Assembly (NCBI RefSeq): GCF_022900255.1
Contig: NZ_JALIRM010000021.1
Span: 1 to 35,517 of the forward strand
Direction of reading: 5' to 3'
DNA: 35,517 nt
Source of the DNA: Lederbergia wuyishanensis
GTDB taxonomy: Bacteria > Bacillota > Bacilli > Bacillales > Bacillaceae_C
The position numbers were made by a program, and so were the translations under genes. This document shows, piece by piece, positions 15,871-23,693 of the stretch. The notes under the pieces were generated by a model. That model worked only from the letters and a program-made list of their open reading frames with translations, did no database searches and was not told the origin of the DNA. The number at the start of each line of letters is the position of its first letter. The stretch's first letter is position 1.

Positions 15871-16615
15871 TTGAATCCCCTCCTAACAGTGACAGTACAT
15901 CGATGATTTTTTGAAAAAAGGCTTGGCGATTATCCCCACGGTGAATTTCATTATAAAATTTCCCGTCTTTAATAAATACAACTCGGTTACAATAGCTAGC
16001 TGCAATTGGATCATGTGTAACCATCATCATCGTCGTATTATCTTTTTTATTGATCGATTCCATCATTTCCATCACAGACCTGGATGCTTTCGAATCAAGA
16101 TTTCCAGTCGGCTCATCCGCCAGCACCATTTGCGGGGAATGAATTGTAGCACGTGCAATAGCCGTTCTTTGCGCCTGCCCTCCAGAAATTTCATAAATAC
16201 GCTTTTTCAAAATTTCCTTAATCCCTAATTTTTCAGCAATGGCTTCTACTTTTTCATCCATTACTTTTACATTTACTCCGTCTAATGTAAGCGGCAGGAC
16301 AATATTTTCTTCAACTGTAAGCGTCGGGAGTAGATTGAAATCTTGGAAAACAAAACCTAATTGCCTGCGCCTGAATAAAGCAAGGTCATTTTGTTTTAGG
16401 CGAAACGGATCCTTACCATTAATTAAAATCGACCCGGACGTCGGCTGGTCAATTGTTGCCACCATATTTAAAAGGGTTGTCTTTCCGCTTCCGGAAGGTC
16501 CCATAATCCCAACAAACTCACCTTCTTCAATGGTTAAATCTATATCTGATAGTGCCCTATAAGCAACTTTTCCATCATACACTTTACTTAAATATTTGAT
16601 TTTTAACATTTCCAT
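15845..16615 (-). CDS. Bce-type ABC ATP-binding protein (BceA-like)
   Basis: A 256-residue ATPase of the MacB/BceA class. Walker A G-P-S-G-S-G-K-T is at 39-46, Q-loop FQDFN, signature I-S-G-G-Q-A-Q, Walker B VLADEP followed by TGNLD, and MMVTHD. It energises the BceB-like permease encoded by the overlapping next gene. SD AAAGGGG is nine bases from ATG 16615 and lies inside a hairpin (16625-16661). A BceR-type box lies upstream at 16693-16710, so the two transporter genes form their own inducible unit. Confidence 0.93.
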   Translation of the reverse strand: MEMLKIKYLSKVYDGKVAYRALSDIDLTIEEGEFVGIMGPSGSGKTTLLNMVATIDQPTSGSILINGKDPFRLKQNDLALFRRRQLGFVFQDFNLLPTLTVEENIVLPLTLDGVNVKVMDEKVEAIAEKLGIKEILKKRIYEISGGQAQRTAIARATIHSPQMVLADEPTGNLDSKASRSVMEMMESINKKDNTTMMMVTHDPIAASYCNRVVFIKDGKFYNEIHRGDNRQAFFQKIIDVLSLLGGDSNDLQAVRI

Positions 16616-16624
16616 TATAAAAAT

Positions 16625-16661
16625 CCCCTTTCCATCTATCGTTATTGTAGATGAAAAGAGG
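16625..16661 (-). promoter_or_regulatory. Leader hairpin with terminator form, contains SD of the BceA-like gene
   Basis: On the minus strand CCTCTTTTCATCTA (16661-16648) pairs with TAGATGGAAAGGGG (16638-16625), 14 bp with two G-U pairs and a nine-base loop. The 3' arm contains the SD AAAGGGG and is followed by ATTTTTAT. It can therefore look like a weak terminator and also block ribosome binding. Confidence 0.6.
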
Positions 16662-16692
16662 AATCTTCAACCATCTATTTATCTTTCAGTTT

Positions 16693-16710
16693 CCTTACAT
16701 CTTTGTAAGG
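16693..16710 (-). promoter_or_regulatory. BceR-type binding box upstream of transporter genes
   Basis: CCTTACATCTTTGTAAGG is a dyad that holds TTACA-N4-TGTAA (16695-16708), the published BceR-like operator form TNACA-N4-TGTAA. It overlaps the last codons of the kinase gene and lies about 80 bp before the ATPase start. Confidence 0.75.
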
Positions 16711-17666
16711 AATGTTATTTTTACGGTTGTTCCCTTACCTACTTCTGATTCAACCTCAATATCATGTCCAATCCTATCACAAATTTCTTTAACAAGGTAT
16801 AACCCCATTCCGGTTGATTCACGGTACCTCCTACCATTTTCTCCAGTATAAAATGGATTAAATACTCGCTTTATATCTGACTTCGGAATCCCTATTCCAT
16901 TGTCTCGAACCTCGATGCATCTTTGTGAACCTTGTATAAAAATCTTTTGCGATTTTCCTGCTGAATATTTTACAGCGTTCGTGATTAACTGATTCAACGT
17001 AAACATCAACCATTTTTCATCCGAATCAACGAAAATGTTTGGGTCAATCTGGATTTCTGGGTAAACACGATTTTTAATAAAAAGCCGTTTATTTTCACTG
17101 ACTGCTTGTTCCGCTATTTTTCTTAAGTTAACAGGACCCACCTGAAAGTCATGTTCAAACGTCTCAAGTCTAGCGGCATATAAAACCATATCCAAGCCTT
17201 TCCCAATTTTATCTACTTCTTCTTGAATGCTGGTGAAACGTTCGTCATCCTCCTCTTGGGTGATCAATTGGATGACCGAAAGAGGGGTCTTCATTTGATG
17301 TACCCACTGATTGATAAAAGTTAAATGATCATTCCGTTTTCTCTCTTGAAGGTGAAGTTCATTCATATATTGAGTATGTTGTGATTTTAGAAGGTGAGTC
17401 AATGCTTCAGGAAGTGGAGAAAATCCTAGCATTTCATTTACCTCATCAAGCTTATGAACAGGATTAGATAGCCTCTTGTAAAAATCTTTATGTGTAAAAT
17501 AGCGGTAAAATAAGTAAGCTGTTAATAAGCAAATCCCGATAAATAAAGAATAAAGAGCAGTTAAGTAATTGCGGTAGCCATCCATTATATAGATAGACAA
17601 GACCGCTATCATTTGTGCGATATTCACAATGATTAGTGCAAGATTATCACGAAAAAATAACTTCAT
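16695..17666 (-). CDS. Intramembrane-sensing histidine kinase (BceS-like)
   Basis: A 323-residue kinase. Two N-terminal helices (about 8-29 and 36-56) have almost no extracellular loop, the hallmark of BceS-like kinases that sense through their ABC transporter. The phosphorylation site is H123 in W-V-H-Q-M-K-T-P-L-S. N box (LNQLITNAVKYS), G1 (EVRDNGIGIP), F box and G2 (GMGLYLVKEICD) are all intact. ATG 17666 overlaps the regulator stop by 4 bp. It phosphorylates the response regulator encoded just upstream. Confidence 0.93.
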   Translation of the reverse strand: MKLFFRDNLALIIVNIAQMIAVLSIYIMDGYRNYLTALYSLFIGICLLTAYLFYRYFTHKDFYKRLSNPVHKLDEVNEMLGFSPLPEALTHLLKSQHTQYMNELHLQERKRNDHLTFINQWVHQMKTPLSVIQLITQEEDDERFTSIQEEVDKIGKGLDMVLYAARLETFEHDFQVGPVNLRKIAEQAVSENKRLFIKNRVYPEIQIDPNIFVDSDEKWLMFTLNQLITNAVKYSAGKSQKIFIQGSQRCIEVRDNGIGIPKSDIKRVFNPFYTGENGRRYRESTGMGLYLVKEICDRIGHDIEVESEVGKGTTVKITFLTKM

Positions 17667-18364
17667 CTCTCTTCAACCCAATTAGGAACTAGCCGGTATC
17701 CCGCTCCCCGGACAGTTTCAATCGCCTCATGAATGCCTAGCTCATGCAATTTTTTTCGCACACGTGTCACGTTTACATTTAGGGTGTTTTCATCAACAAA
17801 TGATTGATCATCCCAAAGCTTTTCTAAAATTGTTTCGCGATTGACCAATCGTGGAGAACGTTTCATCAGCGTTTCTAGCAAGATAGCTTCTTTTTTAGTT
17901 AATAAAACAGTCTTTTCTCCCATTTTCGCCTCCATCCGTTCCATATATAGGATTAGTCCATCAATTTCAACGGTTCGTTCTTCAACTTTTAAGGCATATT
18001 CCCCGTACGCTCTTCGTAATTGGCTCCGTATTTTAGCCATAACCACCTCGTAATGAAACGGTTTTGTTATAAAATCATCTGCACCATTTTCTAAGGCCAT
18101 CACTTGATCCATTTCACCTGACCTAGCTGAAATAAACAAAATCGGGCATGTTGATATTTTCCGAATTTGCCTACACCAATAATACCCGTCATAGCTTGGC
18201 AAATTAATGTCTAGGAGAACCAGGTCTGGATTTACTTTCATGAAAAGTTCTATTATATAATCAAAATCTTCCGCTAGAGTAGCTTGATATCCATACTTTT
18301 CAAGATGACCTTGAAGAAGCTTTGCAATTTTCGGATCATCCTCTACAATCATGATTTTCGCCAT
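17663..18364 (-). CDS. OmpR-family response regulator (BceR-like)
   Basis: A 233-residue regulator: receiver domain with acidic pair E8/D9, phospho-acceptor D52 in L-L-D-I-N-L-P, S/T switch (FISAR) and K in FITKPF. The C-terminal winged helix has LTKKEAILLETLMKR and TLNVNVTRVRKKL. It should bind the TTACA-N4-TGTAA box upstream of the transporter genes. TATAAT at 18402-18397 on the minus strand is a likely -10; the -35 is weak. It is first in the order regulator-kinase-ATPase-permease, the usual Bce arrangement. Confidence 0.93.
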   Translation of the reverse strand: MAKIMIVEDDPKIAKLLQGHLEKYGYQATLAEDFDYIIELFMKVNPDLVLLDINLPSYDGYYWCRQIRKISTCPILFISARSGEMDQVMALENGADDFITKPFHYEVVMAKIRSQLRRAYGEYALKVEERTVEIDGLILYMERMEAKMGEKTVLLTKKEAILLETLMKRSPRLVNRETILEKLWDDQSFVDENTLNVNVTRVRKKLHELGIHEAIETVRGAGYRLVPNWVEER

Positions 18365-18494
18365 ATCGATCTTCCCTTTAACAATTATTACCTTCCATTA
18401 TAGAACAAAATCGCGAGCTGCTGTTACTAGACGGAAACTATTACCTAGAAAGTTATCTACAAGGTTTTAATTTTTTATTTTCTATGCAACAAAA

Positions 18495-18518
18495 AATCCT
18501 CGTTGCGTTACGAGGATT
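18495..18518 (-). terminator. Terminator overlapping the 3' end of the cupin gene
   Basis: AATCCTCGT (18495-18503) and ACGAGGATT (18510-18518) form a 9-bp stem with a T-run on the minus strand. The stem includes the last codons and stop of the cupin gene. Confidence 0.75.
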
Positions 18519-18828
18519 CTCTAGCTAAAACAACATAAATACTTAGTCGTTCACTGCCTGTATTTTCAATGCTCAAAACTTGTTTATTTTCACAATGAAT
18601 TATGTCTTTTACAGTAATATCGTGCTTTTCATCATCAATTGTACAGATTCCATTACCTTCCATTACATATAAGTAAACATGCGCATTAGGGTGTGGATGA
18701 GGCGGCAAGGCTTGACCTGGAAGAAAATTCAGGATGAATACTGTGCTTTTTCCTTCATTAAATATAATGTTTTTCGTAAACCGAGCCTCATTGACTGATT
18801 GAGCTTCTTCAGCTTTCTTAATCATCAT
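18508..18828 (-). CDS. Small cupin-domain protein
   Basis: A 106-residue single-domain cupin. Motif one reads P-G-Q-A-L-P-P-H-P-H-P-N-A-H-V-Y-L-Y-V-M-E-G-N-G, with HxH and a further His and Glu as metal ligands. Motif two is degenerate (HCENKQVLSIENTG), with His before the cysteine. It has no signal peptide. Function unknown; such proteins bind metals or small ligands. Two ATGs in tandem (18828, 18825) follow the SD GGGAGG; either may serve. It is monocistronic and diverges from the alkyltransferase-like gene, with about 70 bp between starts. Confidence 0.8.
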   Translation of the reverse strand: MMIKKAEEAQSVNEARFTKNIIFNEGKSTVFILNFLPGQALPPHPHPNAHVYLYVMEGNGICTIDDEKHDITVKDIIHCENKQVLSIENTGSERLSIYVVLARESS

Positions 18829-18898
18829 CTATTTAGCCTCCCTTTCTAATTGCGATCTATATTAATGATATACTAAAAAATGATTGGAGAGGTTTAAA

Positions 18899-19225
18899 AT
18901 GAATCCTTTTACAGAAAAAGTAATAGCCATTATACAATCAATACCCAGAGGTAGTGTTGCAACATATGGACAAATTGCTCGACTAGCTGGAAGTCCACGT
19001 GGCGCCAGACAAGTTTCACGAATCCTTCATTCCATGAGTTCAAAATATAAACTTCCTTGGCATCGTGTCGTTAATGCCAAGGGCGAAATTGTGATAGCAG
19101 ACCCCGAAACTGCCTTTCAGCAACAGTTATTGCTAGAAAGTGAAGGTATCGAGGTTATCAAAAACAATCAGATTAACCTCCATCAATATCAGTGGAAAAA
19201 AATAGAGGATCCACACTGGGAGTAG
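18899..19225 (+). CDS. Alkyltransferase-like protein (ATL), MGMT family without active Cys
   Basis: A 108-residue protein of the O6-alkylguanine-DNA alkyltransferase fold: IPRGSVATYGQIARLAGSP, then G-A-R-Q-V-S-R-I-L (recognition helix with the arginine finger) and P-W-H-R-V-V. Tryptophan replaces the catalytic cysteine of the PCHR motif, as in ATL proteins, which bind alkylated guanine and hand it to nucleotide excision repair. ATG 18899 is six bases after GGAGAGG; the longer frame from 18884 would start inside the SD. Monocistronic. Confidence 0.9.
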   Translation: MNPFTEKVIAIIQSIPRGSVATYGQIARLAGSPRGARQVSRILHSMSSKYKLPWHRVVNAKGEIVIADPETAFQQQLLLESEGIEVIKNNQINLHQYQWKKIEDPHWE

Positions 19226-19382
19226 ATGGAAGGGTAAAAAAGAAAAAGCGAAATGCCCCCAACACACTATGGTTTAAAAGGAAGTCTTTAATATTTTATA
19301 GTAAATTGCATATAAGTTTACGATGCATCCTTTTGCGGATAGAATAGAAAAGTTAGCAATTTGTTAAAGGATGGATTCATCT

Positions 19383-20261
19383 ATGTTTAAGGCTTATTCT
19401 TGGCTAACTTTTTGTGTAGTCGTTTGGGGCAGTAATTTTGTATTCGGGAAAATTTTAGTTCAAAGCTTCTCTCCTGCTCTATTAACATTTCTGAGACTTG
19501 TCTTCATTGTGTTTTTTTTAATTGCATTGTCTTATAAAAAACAGCTAATCCGTGTAAATAAAAATGACGTAATTGTTATTTTCTTTCTGGGGTTTATCGG
19601 AGTATTTATTAATCAATGGTCTTTTTTTGTAGGTCTACAAACAGCTGATCCCACAACTTCCGCATTAATATTAGCGACAACTCCTATTTTAACTAGTGTT
19701 CTAGCAGCAATCTTCTTAAAAGAAAAATTATCTACTCGAATGGCTTTCGGCTCTATTGTAGCGATTATTGGGATTTTTTTCGTTGTAACAAAAGGGAGTT
19801 TATCGTCAATACACATGGATCGTGGTCTAATTTGGATTGTAGTCACTATGGTCACCTTTGCAATTATGATTATTATGACAAGAGTACTCTCCCAAAGAAT
19901 CGATCCACTTATGATTACTTTATATTCGAATGTTGTTGGCTTGTTTGTTTCGATCTTTTTTGCCTTTTCGCTCGATAATCCATTACGAATCAGTAGCAAC
20001 ATCACTGATTGGGCGCTTTTGATCGGAACGGCCGTTATTGTTCATGGGCTGGCTACACTTATTTGGAATAGTAATATACGTCATGTTGATGCTTCCAAGG
20101 CATCTATATTATCAAATCTTGAGCCCTTTGTCGCAATGATATTTGGACTCGTACTATTATTCAAACCAATTACAGGCGTAGAAATAATAGGCTCGATTTT
20201 CATTGTAGGAGGAGTAGTGCTGTCTACTTATCAACGAAAACAGCTGTTAAGCCAAAATTAA
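19383..20261 (+). CDS. EamA/DMT-family transporter
   Basis: A 292-residue membrane protein with ten helices in two EamA repeats. Repeat one begins W-G-S-N-F-V-F-G-K and ends near IGIFFVVTKG. Repeat two ends in SNLEPFVAMIFGLVLL and IIGSIFIVGGVVLS. It exports or exchanges small metabolites; substrate unknown. ATG 19383 is preferred because AAAGG sits 12 bp upstream; ATG 19371 would directly abut it. Its stop lies within a hairpin shared with the convergent gene. The gap 19226-19382 holds only AT-rich leader. Confidence 0.87.
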   Translation: MFKAYSWLTFCVVVWGSNFVFGKILVQSFSPALLTFLRLVFIVFFLIALSYKKQLIRVNKNDVIVIFFLGFIGVFINQWSFFVGLQTADPTTSALILATTPILTSVLAAIFLKEKLSTRMAFGSIVAIIGIFFVVTKGSLSSIHMDRGLIWIVVTMVTFAIMIIMTRVLSQRIDPLMITLYSNVVGLFVSIFFAFSLDNPLRISSNITDWALLIGTAVIVHGLATLIWNSNIRHVDASKASILSNLEPFVAMIFGLVLLFKPITGVEIIGSIFIVGGVVLSTYQRKQLLSQN

Positions 20262-20286
20262 CATATCAATTATGTTAATTTTGGCT
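20250..20286. terminator. Bidirectional terminator shared by convergent genes
   Basis: AGCCAAAATTAACATA (20250-20265) pairs perfectly over 16 bp with 20271-20286, five-base loop, T-run on the plus strand and A-run before the start. The stop codons of both the EamA gene (20259-20261) and the minus-strand gene (20270-20272) are inside it. Confidence 0.9.
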
Positions 20287-21025
20287 TTTTTCTCTCTGTC
20301 ACCACTATACTTAAAATGATTAAAATAAAGAGCAATATAAAAGATACAAAGCCGAGAACAAGTATCATTTCCTCATTTAAGTTCGAGAACCTAGAGAAGA
20401 AGTCGGGAATAAAAAGAATCGCCGGGATCCAAATAGGAAACCATGCTTTTGCCCATAATGCACCGAAAATAAAAATGAAGGAACATATCGCTACAATGAT
20501 CCAATTTGAAAGTATGCTTGCCTTATAAAAAGGTTCAATAAAAATTCCACTCACTACCATTAATAAGATAAAAAGTATCATCACACTTGCACTTGCAATC
20601 ATTCCAGCAAAGAAAAGTTTCTTGTTGGAATATTGATTTTTCCCTGCACGTTGTAAAAAGGCAACGTAAATAACTAGTCCAATTGCGGCTATAATCGGAA
20701 ATCCAAATACTTGAACAATATTCAATTCAAATTCCTCTCTTATCGCCGGTCCCATCATAAAATAAGCAATGACTCCCAGAAAAAAGATAGGTAGATTTTT
20801 TAATAGACTTTTATAATCAGTCTTCATTTCCCCTTTAAGAGAAGCCATATATTCAGCAGGAGTGCAGTCTATAATATCCTCAATATTCTTTCCGTGTTTT
20901 TCTGATTCAATAAGATGATTCCTTAGTTCATCTACTAGTTCATTTATTTCTTTTTCTTTTTTTCCCGATGTCATTAGATATAATCGAAGATTCTCAATGA
21001 ATCTCTCACTTTTATTTGATAACAT
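20270..21025 (-). CDS. HAAS-domain membrane protein
   Basis: A protein of about 251 residues. The N-terminal about 70 residues are a soluble helical HAAS/DUF1129-type module (RFIENLRLYLMTSGKKEKEI, then ELRNHLIESEKHGKNIEDI). Six or so transmembrane helices follow. ATG 21025 has GGAGG seven bases upstream; the longer frame to 21103 overlaps the neighbour and adds atypical residues. It is last in a PadR-led operon, 5 bp after the related gene. The function of these proteins is not known; they are often under PadR control as here. Confidence 0.78.
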   Translation of the reverse strand: MLSNKSERFIENLRLYLMTSGKKEKEINELVDELRNHLIESEKHGKNIEDIIDCTPAEYMASLKGEMKTDYKSLLKNLPIFFLGVIAYFMMGPAIREEFELNIVQVFGFPIIAAIGLVIYVAFLQRAGKNQYSNKKLFFAGMIASASVMILFILLMVVSGIFIEPFYKASILSNWIIVAICSFIFIFGALWAKAWFPIWIPAILFIPDFFSRFSNLNEEMILVLGFVSFILLFILIILSIVVTERKKPKLT

Positions 21026-21030
21026 TTTAT

Positions 21031-21702
21031 CTACCTCCAAATTTTTTTCGTCGTAAACACAACTAACCAGAGAACTCCTCCAGCAATTAAAGATGCCAAC
21101 CACGTAAAATTAAATGAAGGTCCAACTTCTGGAATAAACCTTGTAGCTATAATAACGACGACCATACCTCCTGCTCCAACTATCCCAACCTTAATCATGT
21201 CCATTTTTTGATTTTTATTTTCTTTAAACAATGTATTTTTAATTAATCTAAAAATAAACCAAATCGTAAAGCTAACGAAACACGCAATGACAAATGCAAC
21301 TACTACCGTTTTAATCATATAAACTTCGATTCTCACCTTTGTAAACTGTGACAAGACGAAAAAAAGAATTCCTCTAATGATTAAGACCCAACTGACAATA
21401 TTGGCTACGATTCCTGCAACAAAAGGGATCACCGCTCGCTTCTTTTCTTTTGGCAATTGCTCAATGATTTCATCAGCAAAAGCTTTTGGGTCTTCACCGA
21501 ATATATCTTTAGCGGTTTTACCTTCTCCTTGTCCTTCAAGTAAATGATCAAGCAATTCCATTAAAACTTCTTCCGATTGTTGCTCTGATAGAGACATTTG
21601 AAGGCGAATATAAACCAACATATCGCTGTAATAAGCTTCATTTTCCGGTGTCAATAATTCTCTCTTTCGATTGTTTTCTTCTATTAATTTTTTTGCATTC
21701 AT
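21031..21702 (-). CDS. DUF1129/HAAS-type membrane protein
   Basis: A 223-residue protein. An N-terminal helical module (YYSDMLVYIRLQMSLSEQQSE then ELLDHLLEGQGEGKTAKDIF and DPKAFADEIIEQLPKEKK) is followed by four transmembrane helices (about 90-115, 125-150, 170-185, 195-215). This arrangement is seen in DUF1129-like proteins. It is 2 bp after the PadR gene and shares module order with the following gene, so the two may form one complex; inference. Confidence 0.78.
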   Translation of the reverse strand: MNAKKLIEENNRKRELLTPENEAYYSDMLVYIRLQMSLSEQQSEEVLMELLDHLLEGQGEGKTAKDIFGEDPKAFADEIIEQLPKEKKRAVIPFVAGIVANIVSWVLIIRGILFFVLSQFTKVRIEVYMIKTVVVAFVIACFVSFTIWFIFRLIKNTLFKENKNQKMDMIKVGIVGAGGMVVVIIATRFIPEVGPSFNFTWLASLIAGGVLWLVVFTTKKIWR

Positions 21703-21704
21703 CG

Positions 21705-22034
21705 TTAGTCTTCTCTCCTTTTGAACAATGCATTGACAGGCTCACTTATTTGATTCCATTCTTCCGTAATGGTCAATAAAGCCTCTTCCCCAAGCTCAGT
21801 CAAAAAATAATATTTCCGATTTGGCCCCGAATCCGATGGCCTCATCTCTCCCCTTATTAATCCGTTTTTTTGAAGCCTTAACAAAACGGGATAAATCGTT
21901 CCCTCACTCACATCTTCAAGGCCAATATCCTGTAGTTTTTTTGAAAGTTCATACCCGTAAACGGGTTCTTTCTCGATCACAGCCAACACACATCCATCTA
22001 ATATCCCTTTTAATAGCTGGCTTCGTATCGACAT
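21705..22034 (-). CDS. PadR-family transcriptional regulator
   Basis: A 109-residue PadR protein of the short type. The winged helix has LDGCVLAVIEKEPVYGYELS, then SEGTIYPVLLRLQKNGLI and the wing R-K-Y-Y-F-L-T. A single C-terminal helix serves for dimerisation. ATG 22034 has GGAGGG seven bases upstream; an in-frame GTG lies at 22040. Two near-identical 21-bp dyads upstream are likely operators, so it probably represses its own operon of two membrane proteins. Confidence 0.9.
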   Translation of the reverse strand: MSIRSQLLKGILDGCVLAVIEKEPVYGYELSKKLQDIGLEDVSEGTIYPVLLRLQKNGLIRGEMRPSDSGPNRKYYFLTELGEEALLTITEEWNQISEPVNALFKRRED

Positions 22035-22053
22035 CTGCACCCTCCTTCCCTAA

Positions 22054-22121
22054 CTATATTGCTAAGCAAGATAGCAAATAAAAAAAAAAAAAGACCTTGG
22101 CTATTTTGCTTAACAAGATAG
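22054..22121. promoter_or_regulatory. Two PadR-type operator dyads
   Basis: Dyad one (22054-22074): CTATATTGCT-A-AGCAAGATAG. Dyad two (22101-22121): CTATTTTGCT-T-AACAAGATAG. Starts are 47 bp apart, with a poly-A tract (22080-22092) between them. Each has one or two mismatches between arms. They lie directly upstream of the PadR gene. Confidence 0.7.
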
Positions 22122-22124
22122 TGA

Positions 22125-22168
22125 CTTTAAAAACAACTACTTGGTTTTACAAAGTAGCTGTTTTAAAG
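22125..22168 (-). terminator. Hairpin downstream of the GTPase gene
   Basis: CTTTAAAAACAACTACTT (22125-22142) pairs with AAGTAGCTGTTTTAAAG (22152-22168), about 17 bp with small mismatch. It lies between the GTPase stop and the PadR operators. It is a likely terminator, though 128 bp beyond the stop. Confidence 0.5.
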
Positions 22169-22295
22169 ATATTATTTAATTTCAGTTTTGTCAAGGGACA
22201 ATTTCCTTGTTAGAAACAGCAAGGATTACAACGAACAACTCTCTAATAAAAGTGCGGTATCCCTCTTTTACCTCCAAATACTTACTTTCGTATTC

Positions 22296-23528
22296 CTAAT
22301 CCTTTTTATACTGTTCTTTACCTGTTTGGAAAGCCTTTTTTGCCTTTTTTATATCATTCCCATCTATGAAATACACGATGCCAGCCTTTCCGATCCCAAA
22401 AGTTACGGCACCGGCCACAGCACTGGAAATGACATTACCAGCAGCAGGTATGAGCTTGACCACTGAGCGGACTCCTTCTCTTACTGCAAACGCCAATCCA
22501 AGATTAGCCCCAACCGCACCTATGAATTCAGCAGCTGTTTTCCTGCTAATCTCGCGGCCGGCAATGTAGGCGATAGCCATTACCATCAACGCTTGCAAAG
22601 CTGTCAAAATAGGCATGTCGGCAAACGGAATTGGCTCAAGTGCGACGATGCTTGCGATTCCCGACATTGTCAAAATAATTTTTTGTGCGACTTTTTTTTT
22701 AACTGATTTGGCTTGGGCCGCCTTTGCTGTTTTCAATATTGCTTCATTTGGTAGCGAATCAATTAAATAAGAGGCTACCTCATCAACATTCCACCGCATA
22801 TCGAAGAGAATATTGCCTTCTTCATTAAAATCCGTATACGTACAGACCGGGATAATGTTTAGAAGCGGTATTTCCGCTTCCTGGAACCGCTTTTCCATCA
22901 AGGCGACTGCTGTCTTGATATTGGCTGCCTTAATAGGATTAGCGTCAAACGGAACCTCTTTGTAATACGGCGGATCCAGCTCATCCACCTGAGTCACAAC
23001 ACAGATGACAGGAACATCGTATTGATGGGTCTCCTTAACGAATGATCGCAGCAAGTTCAATTCCCGTAAATCTTCTTCAATCCTCGCATCTGTTTCCTTC
23101 CCTTTGATGAGGAATAATAATACATCAGGCTGTTCTGCCTCCAATTCTTTTTTCAACTGGTCAAAGGCTGATGCTTCCTCCGTGCTTTCAATTGGCTTTT
23201 CACTTTCTCCGAGCCCCCGTGAATCAAGCAGGCGGATTTTTTTCTCATCTTCAGAAGGATACCAAAACCATTTTCCGCGCCCCGTTCCAGCCTGCACAGG
23301 GCTGACAAACTGTTTCGCTTCACCGAACAGGGCATTGATGAGGGAGGACTTCCCTGCTCCTCTCCTCCCTATGAGTGCAATTCGCGGCTCCCGAGCATCG
23401 ACGGTGATTTCTTTCAATTCACTCAGTTTTGATAGCATTTTTTTCTTTGAATTGCCTGCTATCGGTAGCTTGTCCAGCTGGCCTTTCAACTGGTTAAATA
23501 CTGAGTCAAATTGACTTTCTTTATTCAT
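22296..23528 (-). CDS. GTPase with C-terminal DUF697-like hydrophobic domain
   Basis: A protein of about 410 residues. Its G domain has G1 G-R-R-G-A-G-K-S at 54-61, G3 DSRGLGES and G4 TQVDE. The C-terminal about 130 residues are hydrophobic and glycine/alanine-rich (IPFADMPILTALQALMVMAI, then GAVGANLGLAFAVREG and VISSAVAGAVTFGIGKAG), like the DUF697 domain of YcjF/YcjX-type and Era-like membrane GTPases. It is probably peripheral or inserted in the membrane. ATG 23528 has GGGAGGG upstream; the longer frame to 23588 is not supported. Cellular role unknown; single gene with its own hairpin at the end. Confidence 0.82.
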   Translation of the reverse strand: MNKESQFDSVFNQLKGQLDKLPIAGNSKKKMLSKLSELKEITVDAREPRIALIGRRGAGKSSLINALFGEAKQFVSPVQAGTGRGKWFWYPSEDEKKIRLLDSRGLGESEKPIESTEEASAFDQLKKELEAEQPDVLLFLIKGKETDARIEEDLRELNLLRSFVKETHQYDVPVICVVTQVDELDPPYYKEVPFDANPIKAANIKTAVALMEKRFQEAEIPLLNIIPVCTYTDFNEEGNILFDMRWNVDEVASYLIDSLPNEAILKTAKAAQAKSVKKKVAQKIILTMSGIASIVALEPIPFADMPILTALQALMVMAIAYIAGREISRKTAAEFIGAVGANLGLAFAVREGVRSVVKLIPAAGNVISSAVAGAVTFGIGKAGIVYFIDGNDIKKAKKAFQTGKEQYKKD

Positions 23529-23588
23529 ATAGGATCCCTCCCAATCTCTCTCGTCTTTTCTTTCCCCAATTCTGTTCGCTTGAACCAT

Positions 23589-23612
23589 CCTCTTCCTATT
23601 TTCAAGAAGAGG
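23589..23612. repeat. Short inverted repeat CCTCTTC/GAAGAGG
   Basis: CCTCTTC (23589-23595) and GAAGAGG (23606-23612), ten-base loop, between the GTPase gene and a promoter-like TATAAT (23622-23627). No T-run follows on either strand, so it is not a clear terminator. Confidence 0.4.
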
Positions 23613-23648
23613 GTTTGTGCTTATAATAAATGGGAAGGAAGGATAACC

Positions 23649-23693
23649 ATGAACATTATGAATTGGTCATACACTATGCTCAATTATATTTAA
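23649..23693 (+). CDS. Possible 14-codon leader peptide upstream of yfmM
   Basis: MNIMNWSYTMLNYI, then TAA. It is preceded by GGAAGGAAGG at good spacing and by TATAAT (23622-23627), so it has its own promoter-like and ribosome-binding signals. Small ORFs in front of ABC-F genes often act in ribosome-stalling attenuation. No terminator/antiterminator pair follows in the 366 bp to yfmM, so this role is uncertain and it may be chance. Confidence 0.3.
   Translation: MNIMNWSYTMLNYI

Noticed and set aside
23511-23693. 60-residue plus-strand open frame upstream of yfmM
   Set aside because: Its start lies within the GTPase 5' region without an SD; only the last 14 codons have their own strong SD.
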